Shown one piece after another: positions 34,401-46,400 of a stretch of DNA of 64,000 nt. Source of the stretch: Acanthaster planci (taxonomy: Eukaryota > Echinodermata > Asteroidea > Valvatida > Acanthasteridae); assembly GCF_001949145.1 (NCBI RefSeq), contig NW_019091516.1:353196-417195 (forward strand), given 5' to 3'. Position 1 is the stretch's first letter; each line of letters starts with the position of its first letter. The position numbers and the translations under genes are program-made. A model generated the notes under the pieces. That model searched no databases. It saw only the letters and a list, made by a program, of their open reading frames with translations, and had not been told where the DNA came from.

Positions 34401-37400
34401 TATCCAATATTTATGTGATTAAACAGGTATCTACAGAAATACGTGACATTTAGCACACTAACCCTTTAAATGTTCGGATCATCAACCGGTAAAACATCAC
34501 AGCCTGCGCTCAGCAATTCAGGCATCATTACAGATGGGATGTAGCCCTTGGCGACAAAAATTGAATTCACGGACATACAATACATCTCTCAGTCTTGGAT
34601 TCACAGGGAATTCTTGGTGGCTGAGCTTGATTAAAATGTAGACCGGCGCGGTCTTTGATGGCCGGTCTCTCCTTGTTGTCACCCAACCGCATTGAGTCCG
34701 CCAGACGTCATACACATCATCCATTATAATGCAAACATCGACCCGTGCGATTTAGCGCCAATGACCCGCGCAAAACGCACCCAACGGTGTGACTGAAAAA
34801 TGCACGCGGCTGTGAAATGGTCGACTTGTACATTTGGACGCGAGGACTTGATCTTTTTTTGACATCGTGTTTTTTTTAAATATGTTTTACTTTTTAAAAT
34901 GAGCATTAGGCCTACAAGTCATGGCAAAATGCATATCTGTTGATACCCGCACACGCAAGGAAGCCCACTTGAATTAAACAGAATTAAGCGGAATAGAATT
35001 GAACACAGACAGCTCGTTGTAGGTCATTCAAATAATAATAATAGGCCAAACCAAATTTCGACCCCCTGAAGCAACCATAATGGCAATTCTTCAGAATGCA
35101 GACTTCAACACAAATTTGAACTGTCACTCATGCCGACCGAGAATGAGAACCAATTTCAAAGACGCCATTTTGGAAAAGGTCCACTTAAATTTGAAAGTGA
35201 AAAAATCAAAACTGGTATACACCAATGAAGGCAGTAAAATACAAGGCAACCAGTATAAGTACCGGAGTTCACTGAGAGATGTATTTAACCACTTACTCCT
35301 TGAGAGATTTAACTGACAAAACAACTGACGGATGCTGCAGTTTCTAAGGTTCGGAGCGTCTGGAAAAGCATGCACTGTTATCAAGCCAAGACACACCCTG
35401 TACTACAGTCCTGATAATTAAAAAAAATCATATACATGTAAGTACTTTGGACCACTACCTCTGCCGTTGACTTTTATGCATGATCATCGATCGACCTTTT
35501 GAATTACGAGGATTAGTCCCGGGTTAAATAAGAACAATACTGACAGGTGTACCGGTCACTCTTGAGAAATCAAAAGGTACGAAGGGAATAAACATTCACT
35601 TTTAATACAGCCGGGAGTTGGAATGTGCTACAAATTTTGGTTCTCGTTGTAGCTATTAAAAGGGTATTATTACGAACCCAACTCCCAGTAAAATTTGAGA
35701 TTGAAGTTAGATTGAAGTCACTATCCTAGCGTGGAGGAACGGAAACAGTATACAGAGAATGACCAATAAAAAAATACACAGCGCTGATGAGCTGCACTCT
35801 CGAATTTCTCCATAGAACTCACAATGATTGTTCACAGGGGAAAACGCAATTGCAGGGAAGTATCTATTTGCACAGTGCTTTCGTCTTTTTAGCCATTTAG
35901 TCGCTCAACCAGGTCAATTTCCTTAAATTGCAAATATTTATGTTGTACACCAACAGCTATATTTTAAATTGAGCACTCATTTGCGTCTTCATGGGACCAT
36001 TGGTTCAATATATACACCAAGGTTGGTAGTACCGCCGTTTTTGTAGTCTGTACAAGACCCAAACCTCAGCAAACCATGAATATGCAACGACTGGTCATAA
36101 GTTTTGTGCACATTTTCGCCTGTGCTTTCCACTGAGGGTATTTAGGGCGGTTAGGGAGTACACCAGGTAAATCAACCAACAAGGTTGCCCAGTACCCTGT
36201 GGTATGGGTTGCATCCACTTTGCTGCGCCTCTATTGCATTTCCATTCTAATAGGGTGAATAATATTGGCGGATCTTGACGCTAGAATGTACACTATGGAG
36301 CATATGGGCATCATAAAAGGTAGGGGTATAACGGGTCACCAAATTTTCTAAATTCGGAAAGAAAACCTTGGACTTGAGAAGTCTCATTGTAATGTGTGCA
36401 ACTAATAATTCATCGATTAGTGGCAGATGAATAGTAACTCTTACACAATAGATCTAAAATAAAACAAACAGTTATAGCGTGTATGCGAGCCAATTCAGGT
36501 AACTACATATTAAATTACACCAACCAGCCCAGGAGCCAGCTATAGCCGGCAAGCCTTTAAGCATTTTGCGGACATAAACAAAATCAAAAGTCAGACAAGA
36601 CATCACACCAACCGGGCTTTTCCAACCATTTTCTGCAACTTGCATAACAGCTCAATGGCATCCTTTCCATTGCATACATGGTGCTCAGTGATTCAATTTA
36701 CCACCCGGACGTGAACGTTAAAAAAGAACGTCACAGGCAAGAACATGTACATGATAGCGCCGTACAGTGAATAAGTCTTTGAAATCGATGGGTGAAGACG
36801 TCCGGAGTTTCCACATCAAAAATACCCAGCGGTTTTGTCAACAAACAAAGCTGATACAATGGCATTATTTGACGGGAAGTAACAAATCATACATCTGAAT
36901 AGCAAAACTAACGTCAATCTAGATACAATAGTATGTTTAACCAAGCATTCACGGAGCTTCAGTATATTCACAAAGCTGTAAGATGACACGAAGTCTTGTC
37001 TCTGATAGAAAATAGTTGCTGAGAATTAGATCATCAAGAAGACCTTTAATTTGTGGACTCTCTCGTACTTTATTTAAGTGCATTTGGATTTTCTCCTTAA
37101 GGGAGTGACCACATGAGTAAAATCGTTAATTGGTTTGCTCATGCAAGCCAAGGTCATTAATGGAATCTTTTCTCGGATTTTCTTTCCAATCACAGTTTTG
37201 GGCCTTTAGGTAACTCATCAAAAAGAGAAAAATGCCTCATTCTTTTATTATCTATCATAATTATCTGTTGTCATTATCTCGGCAAAGGAATCAGAGTGGA
37301 CCTTCAGTGAGCATACGCAGGTCGTGCTATTACGAAGGGAAAAAACATCCTTGCTGCATGAGTGAAGTATTCTGAAGTGCCGTAATCAGAAAATGGCATG

Positions 37401-38252
37401 TCAAGATTTATAACAATCTTGACATCATCGTTTATTGTCTACGTGGGACTACATTTCTGGAAAGAAGAGGTACTATTGAATTTTGTGCACACGACAATGT
37501 GATTGCATTCTATGAGGCAGACATTTGTAAATGTTGCCAGCATGACATATTACTTGGTTTCCAGAAAACCTTTTTTATGGACACGTTGTTCACGATCAGT
37601 ACTGGGCAAGGTGTAACACAATGAATATATTGTATAAGCAGAACTGCAATAAATTTACAATAATAATAATAAAATGGATGTAGCAAACGCCCTCCGTTAA
37701 ATTAACCTCGGGGTGGTTTACAATAAATAACAAGCAGACAGAGGTACATGAAACTTAAAAAACAGTAATACGTTCAATATGAACAGTAACGTGTTAGTAG
37801 AGTGCGTATACCTGAGAGCTTAAGAAAGCTGTTGAAACAACGCTCGTGTCAACTGGCTGTCTGCCTGACTTTGTGCCATTGGACCTTGGTCGTAATAATA
37901 AAATCTAACCCTTTGACTAAAGCACACTCTACAATCTGGTAAGCTTGTAATAAAGACATGAATAGTTACGTCCTATATTTCGAAAGCACTGTGGGCAGTA
38001 AATCAGTACAGGCATTTTAATGCGTTTACATTTATGGATAATTTATCAGGATTTTGTATAGTCCTGGATTACTATGCATGACACTTGGGGTTTTATTATT
38101 ATATAATTATATAAACATTTTTTAAAATGTGTGTTGGGTTTAACTCACCTGATGGCCTTGTATGCTGAGTACAAGCAGGCAGCTACGAAGCCAAAAGCAG
38201 CAGCAGAACCAAACACCACGCCTACAACAAATCCAGCGCCAGTGTCGCCCAT
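21805..38252 (-). CDS. Unrecognised single-pass membrane protein, 248 residues, two exons
   Basis: Two exons (38252-38149 and 22447-21805) splice in phase: ATCAG|gtgagt at 38149 to tcgcag|GGACC at 22447, giving 747 bases including the stop. Residues ~6-29 form one hydrophobic helix rich in Gly, Ala and Val, preceded by a short acidic N-terminus and followed by the basic run RDRMRIAKKQAEKREQQ. That charge pattern predicts the N-terminus outside and the tail inside. The tail (~residues 36-248) is low-complexity, with Pro/Ser/Thr-rich and acidic stretches, PAVPPPQ and a C-terminal D-W-V resembling a class III PDZ ligand. The start has a strong context (GATATGG) and an in-frame TAA ten codons upstream. 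I do not recognise the family. The first exon could instead be an internal exon of a longer receptor. Confidence 0.72.
25033..25274. mobile_element. MITE with ~30-bp terminal inverted repeats, 242 bp
   Basis: The left end begins GGGGCCAATTTCATAGAGCT and the right end is its reverse complement; the match extends through GCTTAAGCAC on both sides. If the element starts one base in, CAG flanks it as a possible 3-bp target duplication, which with GGGCC ends would suggest a PIF/Harbinger-type origin. The interior has no open frame. Confidence 0.88.
25820..26009. mobile_element. Fold-back MITE, 190 bp, with GGGTCA/TGACCC palindromes
   Basis: The two halves are inverted copies across most of their length, ending in TACACTCT and AGAGTGTA, so TA may be the target duplication. 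Each arm carries GGGTCA-N3-TGACCC (25838-25852 and 25977-25991), and a GGGTCA-N5-TGACCC lies at 25928-25944. It has no coding capacity. A Tc1/mariner-type mobiliser is a guess from the TA flanks. Confidence 0.82.
26567..27124. mobile_element. Inverted-repeat element, 558 bp, TA-flanked
   Basis: The left end reads CAAAAGTCCTGGAGTGCC and the right end, read inward, CGAAAGCCTTGTAGTGCC; both are followed by related TATATTTTCARAAGG blocks, and TA flanks each side. The interior repeats short motifs such as CGAGATATATTTTTA in both orientations, so the two halves are imperfect inverted copies. Open frames here are AT-rich noise. Confidence 0.65.
27960..28035 (+). mobile_element. Possible degenerate tRNA-derived SINE head
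   Basis: TAGCCTAGCTGG matches the box A consensus, and GTTCACAATCT about 45 bases on is a weak box B. No cloverleaf can be drawn. If real it is an old SINE fragment. Confidence 0.3.
38149..38252 (-). CDS. Unknown membrane protein, exon 1 (start and membrane helix)
   Basis: It encodes MGDTGAGFVVGVVFGSAAAF then GFVAACLYSAYKAI and two bases of an arginine codon, ending at a consensus donor AG|gtgagt. The hydrophobic stretch is long enough for one membrane pass. The sequence CTGAG immediately upstream could also be a splice acceptor, so a longer N-terminus is not excluded. Confidence 0.7.
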
Positions 38253-39320
38253 ATCTGTCGGCTCAGAATAAGGCGGTTATATAGGGACTCCCCCCGACCG
38301 GGCGCCGCCACACACCGTTAAGACCCACCGAGTTAATCCACGGGATGATGAAGACGACAACGAGGAATAACAAGTAAATCCGAGGGGGGGGGGACTAAGC
38401 CTGGGTGTAAAGAGACGGGACTATCCCAGTTGACGCAACGGTATGAAATAGTGGATGAAAGGACTACAACGGATCAGTGGCAGGTCCCCTGAGCACGTTT
38501 AAGGACAAGGGGTCCGAGATTGCTTCGTGACTCGGATGACACCACGCGAACACCACACGCGCCATAAGAAAGTGTAAACGGTGAGGAGGTTCGGTGACGC
38601 GGGTGGGGGGAGGGTTGCTGGAGAAATTCCGAGTTAATTAACGAGAATAACATATCAGATGCATCACCACGCGAGCTGGTAGCTGGGCTGATTCCTTCTG
38701 TCCACGTACTATGTCCGAACAAGATAATGAGGAGTCTGTATTTGATCACGCCTCGCGTGTAAGGCCTCCTGCAGAAAATTGAATTTTGTTCAGAAACCCT
38801 TATGCGCTTGCCCGAATGTAAAAAGAGGCAGCCGGTAAATTCCGGAGAAATCAGGTGTAGACAATCAGCCTTGGCCTTTGTTGTAGATGGCTTCACTGTC
38901 GATCAAACAGGTATTACGCGCATAACAAATTGTCATAACACAGACTGGCCCTGAGACGTGTAGAGCTTGGCAGGCCCGCACAGCAGTGGTTGCACGTGTA
39001 TAGCAACGTCACACGATGTGAAACTGCGCGCACACGATGTCCGCTAGGCGCTGTGGTTATATTATCGAAACCCTTCTATCGCACCCTGCGAGCAGTGGAG
39101 ATAGCAGAGCAGTGCATTCATTTCCACATTACGCCGATTATTGTATGGGGACACCTAGCGCCGCTCCAAGCTAGTTACGTGTTCTGTTCAACCCCCCCCC
39201 CCCGGGCTGCAAGGTTTGCAGGACCGGCCCGCTGCATAATCAAGCATGGGTCACGGTATTCTACCCAATTAAAACAGGGCCTGTAAAGCCAGCGACGGAG
39301 AAATTTAAAATGGCTGGGTA
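38253..39320 (-). promoter_or_regulatory. Probable promoter/leader region of the unknown membrane-protein gene
   Basis: This stretch is GC- and CG-richer than its surroundings (for example gggcgccgcc near 38300 and gcgcgcacacg near 39028) and lies directly upstream of the ATG. A TATATAA at 38283-38277 is only 31 bases before the A of the ATG, too close for a normal leader. Confidence 0.4.
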
Positions 39321-42300
39321 CATAGCGCGGGGACACGCTCATTCACAATGCAAACCTTGAGGGGATAGGTGGCACCGCGTGAAAGAGGTACAAACCTAAT
39401 GCAGTAATGTACTCCAATTCAGAAATAAAAAAAACGAACAGCTGCTTTCCCAACAGAGACGTGTACTTCATTTGCCATTTCCGGATAGGGTTCGGCTCAC
39501 ACAGCCTTGATATTTTAGAATATTGCAAAGTCAACAGGTTGCTCCTTCCACTGCATTGGGCTAACTGTCTTCTACGCATGTGCATGAGAGAATAATACTG
39601 ATGTCGACAAAATGCGACATTATGCTGGCTTACACATTATACATTCATTTATTAGGGTCCGCTTAACCCTATACGAGCCAGGGCGGAATCCCCCCGCAAA
39701 ATATTTCCCGATATCGCTGCAGCGCATTTTTTCAGGACTTAAGCCTTTAGGAGCTTTTAAAGTCATTTTAACACCAATTTTGCCGAAACCTATACTGTTC
39801 TCGCGCAATGTGCATTTTTCTGAGACAGATCAGCCAATATGTATCCTTTTTTCCACTGTGGTACTCAATGCACGCGCTGGCTGGCACGCATGTAGCCATG
39901 TACATTGTAACCTTATGTCTGATTGAGTTCAAACTTCACCTTTGTAATGACAGGGAGTTTCTTTACATGCAGTTTCTTAGGGGGGCACCCCGGCTTTGAG
40001 ATGGGCCAACAACGCAACAACGCAACCAGCAACGTTATCAATATTCACGACATGTAACTCGATTTGGCAATGCTCAAAGCCAATGTGCTAGTTACTGAAA
40101 CTGTACATAAACGAATCTACACACTGGGGGGGGTTAATGATTTTGTATTGGTCGCTTGCATAGCAGAGCGACAAAAGAAACAAAATTACGGACACAAATG
40201 GACCAAAAATGTTCTCTAAATGCGTCATAACTGGGATCTCCAGACACGCCAAGGAAAGTGTTTTGAAAACAAAACTCGTCTTATGACGATAATGAGTGTA
40301 CAGCATTTGATCCAACGGTTTTATAATCATTAATAACTATGACGTCAGCCAAGCTTCAGCTTGCTGCGGATGGAATGCTCACGCTCGCTGAAGGATAAAA
40401 TGCACACTCATTACTTACAGTATGAATCGTTGGTGTACAGACACCAAGTCATTATATCATGAGGAAAATTTGGAACACTTACCAAAAAGAACTTCCTCAA
40501 CATAATTTATTTAGGTGAACTAAATACAGCGTAATTGTCAAGATTGGGCACACTGTATTAATTCTGTCCACCAGTTGGTAAACCACAGTGACTTTAAATT
40601 TTTATTTTGTTCACAAACGAGATAGACGCTCCACACAACACGTATAGTCATATGCTAGCGATACGGTTTATATAATCCTCTGTTCGCGCAACACTGTGAC
40701 TGCCAACCACTTATTATTAAGAAATCCAGCCTCGAGTACCGTACAAAGTCAGCGAGCACGTGCCGTCTTCATCTTTTATCTTCCCCACCCCCGTTCCACG
40801 TTGATGACTCACTCACGGGAGGGCTCGCCATTGTGTACCAACGGAAAACGTGACCCATCAGAAGGGGAACACGGGCAGAGCTTCAATAATGTCGGGCCAA
40901 CTTCTACCTAAGACAACAGTTCTGTCGCGTTACCGATCCACACGACACAAACCCGTTGTCAAGTACCGTTGGCAGTGCTGAGTGTCGCCCACTGATCTAT
41001 AGTGATGGACACATGCAATAACTGTGTACGTGTAGCAGATGCGTTACATCGAGCAACTTTTAACGATAAACGCCAAAAGTGCACGCGCCTTGCGTGCATT
41101 AATCATTTCTCTTCTTTCCTGTTTTGATGATGTCGAAACGGGGATGCCGCTCGTGTTCATGTCATCAACATCACAAGAAATCGTGTTCAGTGGTTTACAC
41201 GGACTGGTTGCGTTACACCCTTTTACCCTCAGTCTTCTCTTAGTTAACTGTTTACAAAAATTATGAAGACATAAATTTTCAATCAGGCAGGTCAGACTTC
41301 AGTTTTAGTCCACGCAGGACACATCCCAGAGGCCCACAAAGGACGAGATGGTTTATACATGTATAAATAATGAAAAGTTTATGGTTGCAATAGTAAGAAC
41401 AATTTTATGACGCGACAGACTGAATGTTCTACCTTGCTTCATGGAATAGAACATTAACTCTGTGGCTTTTTTCTCTGCAGTGCACGAATGTGAAACAGTC
41501 ATGCTTTTAAATCTGGCACAAAGTGACACGAAATGTCATGCTCCGGGTAAGATAATGCTTCGATCAACAGAAATTCCGGCAAGGCTTACGCAATGCTGTA
41601 ATCGTTAAACAGTGTATTTAATAGTTCAAGAATGTTTTCCTTCAGTCAGTATTTAAGATGGAATGGTGTTTCACTTTGTAAATCGGTGGCGTTCGTCATT
41701 CTCTGTTTGTGTTTGAGAACAAACAACCGTGTCTAACGCTCGCAGATACCGATATCGTATAACGTCCAACCAACGCTGACTTTCAGACGGTCACCGTTTG
41801 ATAAAACGACTAAAATTCAATGAACATAATTGGTGACCTATCGATAAAATGACTGGGGGGTTATTCAGGTGTTGTATAAAATGTTATAATTATTGGCATA
41901 ACTCCAGTTTCTGAAAAGTTCTTCAGCCACGAGTTGAAATGAATGCCCCACACAGTGTTGGTACAAACTTTTCTTTGTTCGAAATTACAAACAACCATGC
42001 AAGGAGGCAACGCTCAGCGCCCCTCATGTCAGTTCAATTTGCCTCTCCATCAGTTTGCTCGAAGATTTAACAGAAAAAAATGTGATCTACAAGGCCTTTC
42101 AAGCAGCTCTGGATTTGTTTGTCGGGAAATAAAACTTCGACTCCTTAGGCATCTCCTACATTATCCCCGCCACGCTTTCTCATTTCAAGTTTATTAAGTC
42201 ATGAGCTGGTTTCTTGAGATTGTCCAATCCTTTCATCCGATCAGTTCGATTGTTGATAAAGTCGTATCAACACCGTGGTAAAAAGAGCGCACGCACGCAT

Positions 42301-43269
42301 CTTCTTCCTAACCATGCGCGGCATCATGGGTCATCCGGGAGGAGATAAACAGCGATCTCGATAGGTCCAACCACTGTGCCGTCAGCAGGCCGATGTAATC
42401 GGCCTAATTGCCGTACCTGTGAGCGGCTCAAGTAATACAGTCCAGCCAGGTTAACCGACATTGGAAACAAAGATGTAAGCCTTCAGTTGAAAACAAAATA
42501 CTCTAAAGGTCAAGGCGAAATCGTAACTAAACCACAAATCACATTTTAAAGTTCATAAAAATATAAAACACATTTTGAATTTCATTCTCATGTCGATCAA
42601 ATTTTGTCCTACATTAATGAAAACTTTCAATATCAAAATACAGCTTCAAATCCTATTATGAGGTGTCAATATCTGCGGAATCTCTGATGGGGAAAGGACC
42701 AGGTAACAATTCCATATAAATGCACAAAACGATTACAGCGGCAGCAAACTTTATTTGGAGGATATTATTTTCGGACGACTCGTTTTCAAATGTTTGTTGC
42801 GAAATTGTTTATATTTATCTTCTGGCATGTCAATGAATAGGGCTTTCCGGTCACTCTCTCCAGCTGCCTTTTCTTGCAACCCATCTTAGAACTTAAAACG
42901 AGTCCCCACTCTGAGATTCATCTTGGCTAAGACACGTTCTCAGATCGATTTCTCTAAACCAATCTTAAGAAAGATGTATCAAATTTCCAACTGGATGTTT
43001 CTGTTTTCCGTTTGATCAAATATTTGTTGAACATAACCTTGCATTTAAGCCGTGGGCAGAACCTGAAACATCACAAGAACGTTTACCTGAGTTAAAAATT
43101 TCCACACGGGTAGTTCTATGCACGATATGATCAAGTCATTCTACATGGTTCCCATAATTTCATCATACTATTTCCTAAAGATAAGTTGCTGTTGGTGTAC
43201 GACAAAATTTTGTAAATGCCTACATACCTGAAATCTTTTCAAATCTGATTCTACTGCGGGTTTCCTCCC

Positions 43270-43408
43270 GGTGGCGTAACTACAGGGAGGGGGAGCACGT
43301 GCCCCCCCCCCCGGATGCTCATGCCCCCCTCCCCCGTTCTCCCTGTAATACAACTGCAACCTACTTTCTTGGGATGCCCCTCTGACAAAAATGTGAGTAC
43401 CAACGGTT
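43270..43408. mobile_element. Damaged copy of the 15.5-kb hAT-type MITE family
   Basis: The left end CGGTGGCGTAACTAC and the poly(C) tracts match the 15561 element. The interior block CTGCAACCTACTTTCTTGGG corresponds to CTGCAGCCTATTTTCTTGTG there. The right terminal repeat is degraded or lost, so the end coordinate is approximate. Confidence 0.6.
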
Positions 43409-46400
43409 TCCCTTCTGGACATTTAGCACTAGTCAAGCCAACACAGTATCTTCCTCGAAACTGTTTCATGTACAATTCTAAGACGACACTCATCTTTCAT
43501 GGTACTGATTTCCAGACTATACATATTATTAATGCACACATTAATGAGACAGACGACCCTCAGACCCATCTTTGACAAGTTCAGCAGCGTTGCTAAGGAA
43601 GGTAGGACGTTTTGAATGCGTCATAATTTGGTGAAACGATTCTACAGGATAGGTGCGAGTTACGATAAGTTACCTTTCGTATAACACGTCTTAGCAGTTC
43701 GTGCATAAGACATTTGGCATCAGCCTCTCTGGATATAGTGGGGTAAAAGATTCAACCCAAATTTAGAATGATTGGGATCGAGTCACCATACCATTCAAAA
43801 TGTCAAGCCAGTATAAAGGAAAATGTAACAGATAATTATTCACCACAAATCACGTGATAAAGTGTGAAAATTTTGAAATCTTATCATATGTAATTCTACC
43901 AGTCAGGCACTGCATTATCCAATCAAATACGATCTTGGTATCAATTTGTAACCAAGTTCTGAAGTTAAACATTGTGCGAGGAATGCCGAAACACTACAGT
44001 CTTCGATCGATGAATGATACCCTCAATCAAAATACTTAACATTTCTAGTGTTTTAACAGACCAACCGTACTGAGTGTTCAGAAATTATTTGAATTGTTGT
44101 TAGAGGGAAGATTGCTGCTACTTGGGATGTGTGCTTTGAACAGTACGTCAATGCACACAAGGTCGTTTGTTGCAACCTTGTTTAGCGTTTCGGACATGGA
44201 GTTTAATTAAGGGATATTCGGTTTTGTTCTTCGGTTAATCAGAAAGCATCGCTTTTTACTGTCCAATTTGTTTACAAGTCTGTCATATGACGTCATGAAC
44301 CAGGCTGAAATTAGCCCACATTTCGGGTAATGTGGATTCTAGAACCCAACGCAAGCCTATCGGTCGATGGGGCACCTCAAGTTACGAATGTGACATTTGG
44401 AGCGCGGATCGACGATGGGTTCACTCACAGGTCAACTCGCACTCGCATGCAGCACTGCCCTCGATTGGAATTCTGTAACTTGACAGCTAGTAGATCACGG
44501 AACAAGGCTAGAAGAATCTGGTTGGACCTCTTGCATGGGTTACGGGAAATTACTCATTTGTGTCTAACATTTCAAGACAGAAACGAAGAGAATCGATTTT
44601 GAGGTGGTTATCTTGGACCACAACTGTGATGGCCGTTAGATATCATATATACATGAAATGGTGTATATGGATGTGAATGAATATGTGGTATACCTGTGAA
44701 AATTAATCCAGCCCAGTCCCTTTTGACCAAATGAAAAAAAAATCCAACTCCTTAACCAAGCCAACCAAAACCAACATTAGGCAGCTCTATATTGTTCCAA
44801 CAAGTCGGTTCTTAAAATTTCCACTCTTCACATGTACTCTTTTAAATGAATGATATCCAAAATTCAATAAATAGAGTTCACACCATGCACAAACATTTAA
44901 ACTTTACGCATCTGAATTAGTTACTTATAACCGAACAACTGCGATAAGATGAACGAACACTTTGGTAGCTTAATTCATTCTTGATGTTGACCAAAGCTCC
45001 CCTCCGTCCACTCACCGTAATAATACGTCTGAGAAATGGAGGACTCACGTCTGAAGCCGTGTCTTACTTCAGTCAACGTTTCGCGCTAATATTGAGGTTG
45101 GCTGTAGCGTAGCGTCCAGTTTGAATTGGGTAAGATGCGGGTCTTGAGCCTGATCATCTATCAACGATTGACACAAGGCACCAGGCAATTAAATAAAATG
45201 GAACTTGCAACAAAAGCACACAAACCGCTTGATAAGGGTGGGTCATTTCAGAAAGACAAGTTGTTCTGCGCTGAAGCGGTTTCCATTTTTGTCTTCATTG
45301 CGTACCATGTGCTTAACCTGACAGGATCCCGTTGCTATGGAGGATTTCCCTTGTTAGACTATTGTTATCGACTGCACTATCTGCGTCAGTAGTCTGAAAC
45401 ACTGCTATAGTTCAAGAGGTGCATATAGAGTTATCCTTCATTTTTGTTTTCTTACATTCGTTACGCCATCATGCTGTTTGAATTGCCCATGTTTTACGGT
45501 AGACTGTGGAACTGTTCCCCTTTAACATGATATTTGCCATGAATTATGCCCACGGCTTATATTGACTCGTATGTCAGAAACATCGAGTAAGTGGGTCGCT
45601 GGCTCGCTCGATATTACATCACCTGTGCACACAGTAAGGACGGCGGAAGACAGCAAGGTAGATTCATCGAGAGCATGAAGGACAATATTTTCCTTTCATC
45701 ATGGAGACAGCAAGCTGGCCAGTCATCCTTTCTTTCAGTGGTAATTATTTATAAATTTATGCTGAAAAATCCTATGTTTTCTTTCAAAAATAAAATCACA
45801 CAGTGTTATAAATCTCGGATCACAATTGACTCTGGTATCGCCCTTGGTCACCTCGTCCATCCACACAAGTGAAAAATCAGTTTCACTTATCTTGTAAGTC
45901 GTGTGAGCCAATCAAGAAAATACTGAACGCTGTCATCAGTAGGTAAACTGAAGTTTAAAAAGTTCACGTAAGTACGCGCGGCCATGCAGCGGCAATTTAC
46001 GTTTTATAAACTCAGTTACAGCACGTGGCGTCTCGATTAAATTGCAGGCAGGTGCATGCTGGATTTACATCTATATATCAGATTCAACAAAGCTGGTTTC
46101 TTTGGGACATTGAACTTTTAAAAACTAGGGTAGGGTGACCCTATAATCAACAAGACAATGGGATATAAAGGTTAAAATATACAAACTGGAGACGTTCGGG
46201 TATATGTTTTCAAGTACAGAATTATTAATTTGATGGAAATAATTAAAGATGTTACATAAGGATGTTGAAGTTCCAACAAAATACAATATATATTATTTTG
46301 GGACATTTTGAGTCTGAGTGATGAATTAAACCAATTTTCCTTACATCGGTCTTTTTTTTACCAACAAACATCGAACACTTTAATGTCAAAGTCGTACAAC

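Larger units (their letters stand above)
22448..38148 (-). other. 15.7-kb intron of the unknown membrane-protein gene
   Basis: It is bounded by a consensus donor and acceptor on the minus strand. It contains inverted-repeat elements at 25033-25274, 25820-26009 and 26567-27124, a weak tRNA-like SINE head near 27965, and a GC-rich promoter-like patch at 30.0-32.0 kb. I see no further coding exon I can defend. 22.5-24.9, 27.2-27.9, 28.1-29.9 and 32.1-38.1 kb show only unremarkable AT-rich sequence. Confidence 0.6.

Noticed and set aside
38474-38896. 140-codon minus-strand open frame upstream of the unknown membrane gene
   Set aside because: It ends before the membrane-helix exon and has no signal peptide or domain. 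It more likely lies in the leader or promoter.
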